A DNA stretch of 64,000 nucleotides from AP-15 sp963845735. Its GTDB lineage: Bacteria > Pseudomonadota > Alphaproteobacteria > ATCC43930 > CGMCC-115725. Below the pieces are notes generated by a model. It was not told where the DNA came from. It saw nothing but the letters and a program-made list of their open reading frames with translations, and ran no database searches. The DNA lies in contig CAWJTR010000009.1 in assembly GCA_963845735.1 (NCBI GenBank), positions 186,001 through 250,000 on the forward strand. Reading direction: 5' to 3'. Numbering within the stretch: the stretch's first letter is position 1; every line of letters begins with the position of its first letter. The translations under genes and the position numbers were made by a program. Positions 47,771-59,213 of this stretch are shown here, in pieces.

Positions 47771-50041
47771 CGTCTTCCCCCGCCTGCGCCCCGGGATCGG
47801 CGTCGGCGCCATAAAATCCGCGCTGTTCGTCTCCGTACCATGGCGGGGCGGCGATCTCAGCATCGCTCTGTGGTTTCGCCGGCAGTTCCGGCCGCGGCGC
47901 CCGGTTGATGAACAAGGCAAAGGAATGCGGCTGCAACTGGTAAACCTCGCCCGGCGCGTAAAGCTTTACGTCCGTGACGCGCCCAGTCGGCCGAGAGGTA
48001 TCGACCAGCGGCTGCCATGACATTGCCGCCGCCACATCGGGGATGCGGAAATCGAGCTCTCCGTAATAGGCGTTCATCATCACCAGAAAGCTCTCGTCAA
48101 TGTCGCGTTGGCCGCCCGGGGTAAAGAATTCGCCGGCGGCACCGCTCAACACATAGCCGAGCGACAGCGCGACAGGATTGCTCCAATCCTCGGGGCCTGC
48201 CTCTTGGCCCGACGGGGTGATCCAGGTGATGTCCTTGACGCCCGCCTCGGACAGTACTTCGCCGCGAAGAAAGCGCGGACGAGAAAAGACACGATGGCTG
48301 CGGCGCAGGTGTATTAGATAGCTGGCAAACCGGCCCAACTCCCGGTCCTCGGGCCTGATACTCTCCCAATCGGTCCAGGAGATTTCATTGTCCTGGCAAT
48401 AGGCGTTGTTGTTGCCTTGCTGGGTGCGCCCTATTTCATCGCCGGCGAGCAGCATCGGCACGCCCAAGCGACAATAGCAGGGTCGCCAGCATATTGCGCT
48501 TTTGCCGATCGCGCAGTGACAGACGATCTCGGGATCATCGGTCGGCCCCTCGACCCCGCAGTTCCAGCTGAAGTTCGAATCATGGCCATCGCGACTGTCC
48601 TCCCCATTGGCCTCATTGTGCTTGTCGTTGTAGCTCACCAGATCCTGCAAGGTGAACCCGTCATGAGCAGTGATGAAATTGATGCTGGCCCAAGGTCGGC
48701 GCCCGCGATAGCCGAAGATGTCCGACGAGCCGGCGACGCGCGATGCGACATCGGCGACCAAGCCCTGATCACCCTTCCAGTACCGTCTCAGCGTGTCGCG
48801 ATACTGGCCATTCCATTCCGCCCAGCCCGGCGGAAAATTGCCCAGCTGGTAGCCGTAAGGGCCAAGATCCCAAGGTTCGGCAATCAGCTTGACGCCGGTC
48901 ATGACCGGGTCCTGACGCACGGCGTCGAAAAATGCGCTGCCCTGACCGTAATCGCCGTTCTCGCGGGCGAGCGTCGTGCACAGATCGAAGCGGAAACCGT
49001 CGACGTGCATTTCCGTCGCCCAATAACGCAGCGAGTCCATCACCAGCGCTAGCACTCGCGGGTGATCGAGGTTGAACGTATTGCCGGTGCCGGTGAAATC
49101 CTGGTAGAAGCGCGGATCGGCATCCAAACGATAGTAGGACATATTGTCGATGCCGCGAAACGACAGCGTCGGGCCAAGATGATTGCCTTCGCCGCTGTGG
49201 TTGTAGACGACATCGAGGATGACCTCGATCCCGGCATCGTGCAGCCGTCTGACTGTGGTTTTGAAATCGGCGATCGTTCCGGTCGACAACAGGCGCGGGT
49301 CGGGCGCGAAGAAACCGATCGTATTGTAGCCCCAATAATTGGCGAGATGGTTGGTCCACTAAATGGCGGTCGTCGATCGCGGCGTGGATTGGCAACAGCT
49401 CGACCGCAGTGACGCCGAGCCCGACGAGATAGTCGATCATCGCCGGTGAGGAAAGGCCGGCGAAGGTGCCGCGATGCTCAGGGTCGACGCCGGGATGACG
49501 TTTGGTGATCCCGCGCACGCTCAGCTCGAGAATAATCCGCCTCTTCCCATAAGATCCGCGGCCGGTGCTCCTCGCCCCAGGTATAGGCGGGCTCGATGAC
49601 CCGGCCTTTGGGAATAAAGCGCGCATTGTCGCGCCGGTCGATCGCCAGATCCTCGCGCGGGCCGCCGACGCGATAGCCAAATACCGGGTCGGCCCAGCGC
49701 AGCCTGCCATGGAACGACTTCGCATAGGGATCGATCAGCACCTTATTGGGATTGAAACGGTGCCCATTGGCGGGATCGTACGGCCCGTAGACCCGGTAGC
49801 CATAGAGCAGGCCGGGGCGCGCATCCGGCAGATAGACGTGCCAGACCTCGTCGGTGTATTCGGGCAATTCAATTCGCGCTTCTTCGCGCAGGCCGGTGTG
49901 GTCGAACAGACACAGCTCGACTTTCTCGGCATGAGCCGAAAAAAGAGCGAAATTCACGCCCTTGCCGTCCCACGTCGCTCCCAGCGGATACGGGCGGCCC
50001 GGCCACACCTTTGTCGGCGACGCCATCGCTTGTCTCAGCAT
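47754..50041 (-). CDS. glgX: Glycogen debranching enzyme (GlgX), about four frameshifts
   Basis: A GH13 isoamylase-type debranching enzyme of about 760 residues. It removes alpha-1,6 branches and so feeds TreY/TreZ. It begins MASPTKVWPGRPYPLGATWD at 50026 (an in-frame ATG at 50041 is also possible) with VNFALFSAHAEKVELCLFD. Frames change near 49,545 (to IILELSVRGITKRHPGV) and near 49,365 (to LLSTGTIADFKTTVRRLHD). Two compensating changes around 48,525 and 48,465 enclose RLSLRDRQKRNMLATLLLSL. Catalytic motifs are GFRFDLCTTLARE (Asp) and LIAEPWDLGPYGYQLG (Glu). TreZ starts within its 3' end. Confidence 0.88.
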
Positions 50042-50123
50042 GCGGACAATGTGCGGGGAACTGCGTCGTCTAAGACACGAAGATATCGCAGCATCGACGG
50101 CATGAAGCTCGGCCTTTGGACAG

Positions 50124-52422
50124 CTAATCCGCGGTGAATATCAGGACGCCAAGCGGCGGCAGCCGCAGGCGGATCGCGTGCTGGTGGCCGTGCATCGGGC
50201 GCGGCTCAGAGTGAACTTCACCGGCGTTGCCGACGCCGCTGCCGCCATAGTCGAGAGCGTCGGTGTTGATGCGCTCGCGGTAGCGGCCGGGGCGGGGAAC
50301 CCCGATCCAATAATCCTCGCGCGGCACCGGCGTAAAATTGCACACGACGACGGCAAGCTCGTGACGGACCGCGGCCGCGCCGCTGAAACGACACGACGCT
50401 TTCAGCCGCATTGGCGACATCGATCCATGCGAAACCGTCGGGGTCGCAGTCGAGCCGATGCAATGCCGGCGTGCCGCAGTAGAGATGGTTCAAATCGGCC
50501 ACCAGCCGGCGCACCCCTTCGTGCAGCGGCTCGCCCAGCAGCTGCCAATCGAGACCGATATCGTGGTTCCACTCGCGCTGCTGTGCGAACTCGTTACCCA
50601 TGAACAGCAGTTTTTTGCCGGGATGGGTCCACATAAAGGCGAAATAGGCGCGCAGGTTCGCAAAACGCTGCCATTGGTCGCCGGCCATCTTGCTGATCAG
50701 CGACCCCTTCCCGTGGACGACCTCATCGTGGCTGAGCGGCAGAATGAAGTTTTCGTGATAAGCGTAAAGCAGGCCGAAGCTCAGGTCGTTATGACTGTAC
50801 TTTCGGTAAATCGGATCGGTCGCCATGTAGCGCAGCGTATCGTGCATCCAGCCGAGGTTCCATTTGTAACCGAAGCCGAGCCCGCCGACATAAGTCGGGC
50901 GCGACACCATCGGCCAAGCGGTCGATTCCTCGGCGACCGAGGTGGCGCCGCTCGACTCGCCGAAGACCAACTCGTTGACCCGCCGCAAAAACGCGATCGC
51001 CTCGAGGTTCTCCCGCCCCCCGAAAGCATTCGGGATCCATTCGCCCGGCGGCCGGCTGTAATCGCGATACAGCATCGAGGCAACCGCATCGACCCGGATG
51101 CCGTCGATGTGAAATTCGCGCAGCCAATACAATGCGCTCGACAGCAGAAAATTTGCGACCTCGCGGCGGCCGAAATTGTAGATCAGGGTGTTCCAGTCGC
51201 GGTGGAAGCCCTGACGCGGGTCGGCATGCTCGTAAAGCGCGGTACCGTCAAACCGTCCGAGCCCATGCGGGTCGTTCGGAAAATGGCCGGGGACCCAATC
51301 GAGCAGCAGACCCAGTCCGGCGCCGTGACAGGCCTCGACAAGGGCTCGGAAATCGTCGGGGGCGCCATAGCGGCTGGTCGGTGCGAATAACGAAATCGGC
51401 TGATATCCCCAAGATCCATCGAATGGATACTCCATGATCGGCATGACCTCGATATGGGTAAATCCCATTTCGACGACATAAGGAACCAGCTGTTCGGCAA
51501 GCTCGCGATAGGTCAGATAGCGCCCCTGCTCAGCGAGGTTGCGGCGCCACGAGCCGAGATGAACTTCATAGACCGAGATCGGGGATTCTCGATCATTGTG
51601 GCGCCAGCGCTCCGCCATCCAGGCGCCGTCGTGCCAGACATGGCGCGACGGGTCGGCGACGACAGACGCCGTCCCCGGCGGCTTCTCGGCTCGCTCGGCT
51701 TGAGGATCCGCCTTCAGCGGCAGGAGATGCCCGTCCGGCCCGCGTATTTGGTATTTGTAGAGGTGACCTGGCCGTAATCCAGGCACGAATAGTTCCCAGT
51801 GGCCGCTGGACCCACGGCGCCGCATCGCCATCCGGCGTCCGTCCCAGGCGTTGAAATCGCCAACGACACTGACCGCTTGTGCGTTGGGCGCCCACACGGC
51901 AAACGCAATGCCCTCCACGCCTTCATGGACGATGGGATGCGCGCCGAGTTTTTGATAGCTCGCCAGATGGTTGCCTTCGGCGAGCAAGTAGATGTCGAGC
52001 TCACCCAATACCGGAGGGAAACGGTAGATGTCGTCGAATTCGCGAGCGACGCCGCCGCTCGACACCTGCAACCGATAGCGGAACGGCTCCTGCCGGCCGG
52101 GGATCTCGGCAACGAAAAAGCCCTCGCGATCGACCCGCTCGCCCTCGGCTGCGATTTGCCCGGTCGCGCTGTCGACGACCGACATCTTCTCGGCGGCCGG
52201 CAATATCGCCCGCACACATATCCCAGCGGGGATCTTATGCATGCCGAGGAACGCAAACGGGTCGCCATGCCGCGCCTCGATGATCGCCGCTATCTCCGGG
52301 TCGCGCCCGACCCGGTCTGGCTGGTCCGCGGCAGGCCCGACCCGGTCAAGGTCGAGCGGATCAGCCCGGCCGACATTTCGGCGCTTCGCCTCGGCGCCGA
52401 CCGGATCATCGCGCTTCGCCAC
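50124..52422 (-). CDS. glgB: 1,4-alpha-glucan branching enzyme (GlgB), one frameshift
   Basis: A GH13 branching enzyme of about 765 residues that adds alpha-1,6 branches to the glucan made by GlgE. It starts at GTG 52422, inside the treS/mak 3' end. It has N-terminal CBM48-like modules (RHGDPFAFLGMHKIPAG, IAFAVWAPNAQAVSVVGDFN). Branching signatures are IEVMPIMEYPFDGSWGYQ, GIRVDAVASMLYRDY (Asp nucleophile), TSVAEEST (acid/base Glu) and LPLSHDEVVHGKGS. Near 50,395, after SVVSFQRRG, the frame changes to AAVRHELAVVVCNFTPVPRE, and it ends LPPLGVLIFTAD. An 82-base gap separates it from glgX. Confidence 0.92.
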
Positions 52423-55400
52423 CGGCCCCCGCTTTTGCCTTGTTCAAGATGCCGAGGATGCCTTCGAGCGGGATATCGACCCAGAGCGGCCTGTTGGCGA
52501 GCTCGTAGGACACCTCGTAGACAGCCTTTTCGAGCACAAAGAATGTCGTCATCGCGCGAGCCTGCTTCTTGCTCGCCGGATAAGCGGCGCAACCGCGCAT
52601 CGTCTTACGGTAGGCGGCGCGAAACCCGTCTACCGCGCGCTGGCGCCAGGCTTCGGCAAGCTGCACCATTCGCGGCTCCGCGGCGGGACGGGTCGCGGCC
52701 AGATGGCGCACCGCGGCGACCGCGGCGTAGTCAAAGGAGCGTATCATGCCGGCCACATCGCGCAGCGGCGAACTCTTGCTGCGACGCGCTGAAAGCGGCC
52801 GTGAAGGCTCGCCCTCGAAATCGACGATGAAGAAGTCGTTCTGCACGACGATCACCTGGCCGAGGTGGTAATCGCCGTGAAAGCGCGTCTTCTGCGCCGC
52901 GACCTCGTCGGGCAGCAAGCCGCGGATATGACTTAGCAGCAGATCGCGCAGGTTCAGCAGACGCTCGGCGTCCTCTCGCGCCCGATCGGGCAGGCGCGGC
53001 AGCTCGCGCTCGAGTTTTGCCAGCATCGCGGCGGCCTCAGCATCGAGCGCTTGCGCCACTGGGCGATGTCGTCCCGCGTAATCGGCTCAGGCGCGAAACC
53101 AGGGTCGTCGCCCGCGTGCTCGGCCAAGGCGCGGTGCATCTCGGCGGTGCGGATGCCGATCTGGCGCGCCAAGGCCAGAAAGAAGTGATCGGGGTCGGGC
53201 AGCTCGGACGACCGTTGGTCGGTCGAGATCAGCGCGTCGTCGAGATAGCGGGTCAGGTAGTTCAGCGCCTGCGTCCAGCCGTCGCCCTGATTGCGGACAA
53301 AGCCGAACAGCACGCCAACGGCCATCGTCTGCGGCCCGGTCTCGCCGTCGAGCGCCAGCTCGATCGTCGCCAGCGGCGGCGGCGTATTGGCGAACCCGGC
53401 GCGCTCGACCAGAAACCGCGACATTTCTATTTCCGGGTGCGGGCCGGGTTCGAGGCGGCGGTAGAGCTTGAGCATTCCATATTCGTCGAAGAACACCGAA
53501 CTGTTCGATTGCTCGACACTGCCGCGGCGAACCGTCAGCCGTTGCGGTGCCGCCGCCTGCTGGTAGCTCCAGCGTCTTGGTGCAGCGGATCTCGCCACGG
53601 TCGAGTTGCAATCGGCTTTCGCCCGCGATCGCATCCATCATCGCCAGCGCGAAACCGTCCTGCGACAGGGCATCGACCAAGGCGCCCTCACGGCGGAACT
53701 GGCGCAACTCGGCAAGCGTAACCGGAACGAGCCCTTGGCGCAGCTCGGTCTCGGCCGGCGACCAGATCGCGGCGAGCGGCAGGAAATAGTGCTGCTGCTC
53801 CCCCTCACCGAACGCCGTTTCGACGACGGTCGCCAAAAAGCTTTCCGATGCCGCGCCGTCTTCCGCCGGGCGCGTGATCTCGCCGCGAGCTTCGACCGAC
53901 ACCTTTCGGATGCGCCGGTCCTTAGCCGCAAACCAGCGCTGACGCGCCAGAAACGCCGGCATTATTTCGCTTTCGAGTTGCACCAGATTGTGCTGGCGGA
54001 ACAAGTCGGCCCAGCCCTGTGGCATTACCAGGGTGACAAATTCGGGCGGTGAGGATTGCAAATTCCCCGCCTCCTGCGTGCTCGACAGCAGCTCGAACCA
54101 GAAGAAACTATGAGCTTGCAGGGTCAGCAGATACGGGAGGTCGCCGATGGTCGGGAAGACGCTGCGCCCGAGCAATTCGACGGGCTGCCGGCCGCGAAAT
54201 TCCGCGAGGTCGAGCTCGACCGCTTGAGGCGAACGCGACAGGTTGGCGACGCACAGGATGACCTCGTCGTCCAGGCTGCGCAGGTAGGCGATGACCTTTC
54301 GGTTCGAGGGGTAGAGAAAGCGCAATGTGCCGCGGCCAAAAGCGCTGCGCGACCGCCGCGCTGCGATCAACCGCTTCATCCAATTCAGCAGCGACGACGG
54401 CGAGCGGCTCTGCGCCTCGACATTGACCGCCTCGAAGCCGTAAACCGAATCCATGATCGGCGGCAGATAGAGGCTGGCGGGGTCGGCCCGCGAAAACCCG
54501 CCATTGCGGTCGAACGACCACTGCATCGGCGTGCGCACGCCGTCGCGGTCGCGCAGAAAGACATTGTCGCCCATGCCGATCTCGTCGCCGTAATAAAATA
54601 CCGGGGTGCCCGGCATCGAGATCAACAGCGCATTCAATAATTCGATCCTGCGGCGGTCATTCTCCATCAACGGCGCCAAACGCCGCCGGATCCCGAGATT
54701 GATCCGGGCGCGCCGATCCGCCGCATAGTGGTTCCACAAATAGTCGCGCTCGCGGTCGGTGACCATTTCCAAGGTCAGCTCGTCGTGATTGCGCAAAAAC
54801 ACCGCCCATTGGCACGATTCCGGGATGTCCGGGGTCTGGCGCATGATGTCGGTGATCGGATGGCGGTCCTCGGTCGAAACCGCCATGTAGATGCGCGGCA
54901 TCAGCGGAAAATGGAACGCCATGTGGCATTCGTCGCCGGCGCCGAAATATTGCAGCACGTCCTCGGGCCATTGATTGGCCTCGGCGAGCAGCATGCGGTC
55001 GCCATGGTGTTGGTCCAGTTCGCGCCGCAACCGCCGCAGGATCTCGTGGGTCTCGGGCAGGTTCTCGTTGATCGTGCCTTCGCGCTCGATCAGATAGGGC
55101 ACCGCGTCGAGCCGCAACCCGTCGACGCCGAGATCGAGCCAGAACCGCATCACGTCGGCAACCGCGCGAAACACGCGCGGATTGTCGAAATTGAGGTCTG
55201 GCTGATGCGAATAGAACCGGTGCCAGTAATAAGCCTGGGCGATCGGGTCCCACGCCCAATTCGATTTTTCGGCGTCGACAAAGATGACGCGGGTTTCGGC
55301 GAACTTCTGGTCGGTATCGCTCCACAGGTAAAAGTCGCGCAGGTGCGAACCCGGCTTCGCCTGGCGCGCGCGCTGAAACCAGGGATGCTGGTCCGAGGTG

Positions 55401-55774
55401 TGATTAACGACGAGCTCGGTGATGACCCGCAGATTGCGGCGGTGCGCCTCTCGGACGAAGGCTTTGAAATCGCCCATCCGGCCATAGGACGGGTTGATGT
55501 TCTTGTAGTCGGAAATGTCGTAGCCGTCGTCGCGCAGCGGCGAGGGGTAGAACGGCAACAGCCACAATGCGGTGACGCCGAGGTCCTGCAGATAATCGAG
55601 CTTGCGGCACAGCCCTTGGAAATCGCCGATGCCGTCGTCGTTGGCGTCGAAGAAGGCCTTGACGTGCAGCTGATAGATGATCGCGTCCTTGTACCACAGC
55701 GGGTCCGAGATCGCGGGTCGCGCCAGCGCGCGGCTCAGCGGCAGCGCGGCTGCGGCGTCGTCGGGTGGGCTCAT
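52406..55774 (-). CDS. treS: Trehalose synthase / maltokinase fusion (TreS-Mak), two frameshifts
   Basis: About 1120 residues. The N-terminal 550 are TreS, GH13, which interconverts trehalose and maltose: LWYKDAIIYQLHVKAFFDAN, GLRLDAVPYLIEREG (Asp nucleophile), LLAEANQWPEDVLQYFG (Glu) and VFLRNHDELTLEMV. From about residue 590 follows maltokinase (Pep2), which phosphorylates maltose to maltose 1-phosphate: PAFLARQRWFAAKDRRIRKV, then after a frame change near 53,565 VEQSNSSVFFDEYGMLKLYR, and after another near 53,050 RFHGDYHLGQVIVVQNDFFI with DFEGEP. The start overlaps the glgE stop (ATGA). TreS-Mak fusions are common in this pathway and channel trehalose to GlgE. Confidence 0.92.
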
Positions 55775-57798
55775 TCGGGCTCGGTGTGCAGTAGGCGAAA
55801 GATCAGTGCGGGGTTGGTCTCGGGATCCAGGCGGAACCGCTGGCGGGCGCCGCGGCAGGTCGCAACGGATCGGGTAAACGCCTCCTCGAGCGCGAACGCT
55901 CGATCCGCGCTCAGCCCGAGCTCCTCCAGCGGCAATTCGACATCGGCCTCATGGGGCTGATGCGGGTCGAGATTGACGACGACGATCACGGCGTTGATCC
56001 GGTCGTTGGAGACCTTCATGTAAGCCAGCACTTGGGGGTCGGCGCAGCTCGAGAAACCGCAGGTTCAGGAACTCGTGCAGCGCCGAATTGGCATGGCGAA
56101 AACGGTTGAGGATCCTGATGTCATCCTTGATATTGCCGGGCCGATCCCAGTCCCAGACCTTATACTCGTATTTCTCGGAATTCAGATATTCCTCGCGGCC
56201 GGGAATCGCCGTGTTTTCGCATAATTCAAAGCCATTATAGATCCCGTAGGCGGGTGACAATGTCGCCGCCAGCGCCAGGCGGATCCGAAACGCCGGCCTG
56301 CCGCCGTCTTGCAAAAAAACCGGGAGGATATCGGGCGTGTTGGTGAAAAAGTTCGGGCGGAAATATTCCTTAGCCGGGAATGCCGTCAGTTCGGTCAGGT
56401 ATTCAATGAGTTCGGCCTTGGTGTTGCGCCAGGTGAAATAAGTATAGGACTGGCTGAACCCGGCCTTGGCCAATGCCCGCATCATTTTGGGCCGGGTGAA
56501 GGCTTCGGCCAAAAAGATTGTCTCGGGACAGCGGAGCTTCACTTCGCGGATCAGCCACTCCCAGAACGGCAACGGCTTGGTGTGCGGGTTGTCGACGCGA
56601 AAGGTGCGCACCCCCTCGCCGATCCAGAACAGGACAGTGTCGCGCAACTCCGCCCATAGGCTCTCACGATCGGGATTGTCGAAATCGACGTTGACGATGT
56701 CTTCGTATTTTTTCGGGGGGTTCTCGGCGTATTTGATCGTGCCGTCGGGGCGAAAGCGAAACCATTGGGGATGTTCGCGCACCCACGGGTGGTCGGGGGC
56801 GCATTGGACCGCGAAGTCGAGCGCAACCTCGATCCCGTGCGCCGCCGCGGCCCGCACGAAACGGCGGAAATCGGCGAGCGTGCCGAGACCGGGCTCGATC
56901 GCCCGATGCCCGCCCTCTTGCCGAACCGATCGCATACGGGCTGCCCGGATCGCCGGGTTGCGCCACGGCGGTATTGTCCCTGCCTTTGCGGTTCACCCGG
57001 CCGATGGGATGGATCGGCACGAGATAGACCACATCGAACCCGAGTGCCGCGATCTCCGGCAGCCGCGCAATGCAATCGTCGAAGCTGGCGCTCTTGCCGG
57101 GCTCGCGACCCTGGCTGCGTGGAAACATCTCGTACCAGGCGGCAAAGCGCGCCGCCTCGCGGTCGACCACGATCTCGAGCTCTCGCGGATACCGCATAAC
57201 GCCTTCGCGCGGCGCGGCGCGCGCCATCACTTCGCGGCTTGTCGAGGACAACAATAGCGCGGCCTGGCGGGCGGCTGCCGCCGCCCTCAAAATCGCGCAG
57301 CAACTCGCGGATTTTGGACGCGTCGCCGGCTTCGGCCTCCGGCAGCGCCGCCTCGACGATCGCCCGGCCCTCCTCGAGCTCGAGCGCGACGTCCTGACCG
57401 GCTTCACGTTTTTTCTCGAATTCCTCGCGCCAGCTCTCGAAGCGGTCGGTCCAAGCTTCGATCGTGTAACGCCACAGCCCGACCCGATCGAGATCAAAGC
57501 GCCCGACCCAGCGGTCGTTGTCGAAAAAGGTCAGCGGCGCTTCGCACCACGGGCCATCCTCGTGGCGGTATTTGACGATGGCGCGCAGCTTGTCGTGCCC
57601 GTCGCGAAACAAATCGGCCCAAACTTCGAAGGTATCGCCCACGATCCTTTTGACCGGGTAGCGGCCACCATCAAGTTCCGGATACACATCCTCGATTGCG
57701 ATCCTTGCTTCCGGCCGCCACAGCGCATGCATACCGGCCGCGTGTCGGGTTTCCACGCTGTCCGCACGCAACACCCGCACCCCGAGCGGCTCGACCAT
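55771..57798 (-). CDS. glgE: Alpha-1,4-glucan:maltose-1-phosphate maltosyltransferase (GlgE), at least three frameshifts
   Basis: A GH13_3 enzyme of about 676 residues that elongates alpha-glucan with maltose 1-phosphate. ATG 57798 gives MVEPLGVRVLRADSVETRHA. An upstream in-frame GTG is possible. RIAIEDVYPELDGGRYPVKR is the typical opening. Frame changes fall near 57,240, 56,930 and 56,045. They connect RYPRELEIVVDREAARFAAW, DVVYLVPIHPIGRVNRKGRD, FRVDNPHTKPLPFWEWLI (Asp nucleophile), IFLAEAFTRPKMMRALAKAG (Glu acid/base), LSPAYGIYNGFELCENTAIP and VVVNLDPHQPHEADVELPLE. The stop overlaps the treS start. It is the key enzyme turning trehalose carbon into glucan. Confidence 0.9.
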
Positions 57799-57856
57799 CG
57801 GCCCAGTCGGGGGCAAACAGGTTTCAGACCCCTTAGCAACCACATCCGGCGTTATC

Positions 57857-59059
57857 TCACGTGAGCGGCGAGAGGTCCCGATTGACCACGATAAAGGCAC
57901 GGTCGTCACCGCTCTCGGTCCGGCGCTCCAGCACCACCAGATCGTCGGCAGGCGCCGTCCAGCCGCCGTTGCGGACCCTCCTCGTTCAAGGCCGGGATCG
58001 CCCGCTTCATCGCATTGACCTCGGCGATGAATTCGCTGAGATCAAAGCGCTTGGACTCAACCGTCTTGGCCTGACCCGTCACCACCTCGAACCGCCGCGC
58101 CCAGCCGTATTCGAACCCCATCGGCATCAGTACGCCGGTCGAATACGCCGCGGTAAAGGCATAAGCTTGGCGATAACGTGGCTCGATCTCGCTTTCTGGA
58201 ATGCCCGCGGAGCGCAACTCGGTCACCAGCCGCTCGGTATCGTGGCTCTCGGGAAAGCCGATCGACGGTGCGATATGGCGAAATGCTTCATACTGCTCGA
58301 GCAGCCACGGGCTTTTGAAATCCCACCACTTGACGCTGTTGTAAAGGTAGTCGAACCCGGCCCCGGCCAGCGCCAGCACCGCTTCCTTTGGCGCCCCCAC
58401 GGTTTCGGCGCAAAACACCACATCCGGCGCTGCCGCCTTGGCGACGCCGGTCAGGCCGCGCCACACCTCGGCCGGCACCTTATAGGCCGCATCGCAACGA
58501 AAGCCGGCAAAGCCTAGTCCCAGATAGTGGCGCACCAGATCCTGGAAATAGGCCATGATCTGGCCGCGCTGCGGCGCGCGGTAATCGAGTTCGGCGAGAT
58601 CGCCCCAGACAGTCTTGCGCGTCGGGTCGGCGGGGTCGGTCGCGTAAGGAGAGACAATTTCACCCTTGACGTCGTGGGCGAACCAGCCGGGATGGGCGGT
58701 GACCAGCTCGCTGTCTTTCGAGGTGTGATTGATGACGAGATCCATGATCACGCGCAGCCCTTGTGCGCGCGCTTCCTTGGTGAAGTCGCTCAGCAATGCA
58801 TCGTCGTCGGCTGGTTCATCCCCGCGAAAACGCGGGTTCAGCCGGTAATAGTCCTTGACGGCGTAGAGGCTGCCGGAGAACCCCGGATAGTGGAACGGGT
58901 TGACGTAAACCGCATTGAACCCCATCGCCGCGATCCGCGGCAGATGCTCCTGCCACTGCCGCACCGTGCCGGCCAAGCGTCGGAAAGAGGTTGTAGATGC
59001 GCAGACCTTCACGCGGCGCACCGGTCCCGTCTTCGTGCAGGGTCGAGCGTCGCAATCAT
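57857..59059 (-). CDS. GH13 alpha-amylase-family protein of the GlgE operon, about two frameshifts
   Basis: About 400 residues, a GH13 barrel related to the GlgE/alpha-amylase group. The opening (APREGLRIYNLFPTL) reads in another frame that changes near 58,975 to AGTVRQWQEHLPRIAAMGFN. Then come VMDLVINHTSKDSELV, GFAGFRCDAAYKVPAEVW (Asp), PDVVFCAETVGAPKEAVLAL (Glu) and IGFPESHDTERLV (Asp), so all three catalytic acids are present. Near 57,965 the frame changes to NGGWTAPADDLVVLERRTES and it ends FIVVNRDLSPLT. The start is uncertain (TTG 59055 or ATG 59059). Substrate specificity is not known. The operon suggests a maltodextrin or maltosyl-transfer role. Confidence 0.75.
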
Positions 59060-59213
59060 CCGACACCAAATGTGAACCAGCGTTGGTTCGCGCAACATAT
59101 CATCGCCGGCAAAGGTTCCCGCGGACCTTCGCTCCAGTCGCGCCGCGGCCGGCGCCGATCGGCGAGCCGCCGGTTGCGCGACATCCGATCCGCGCGCAGC
59201 CGCCAAGCGGCGA

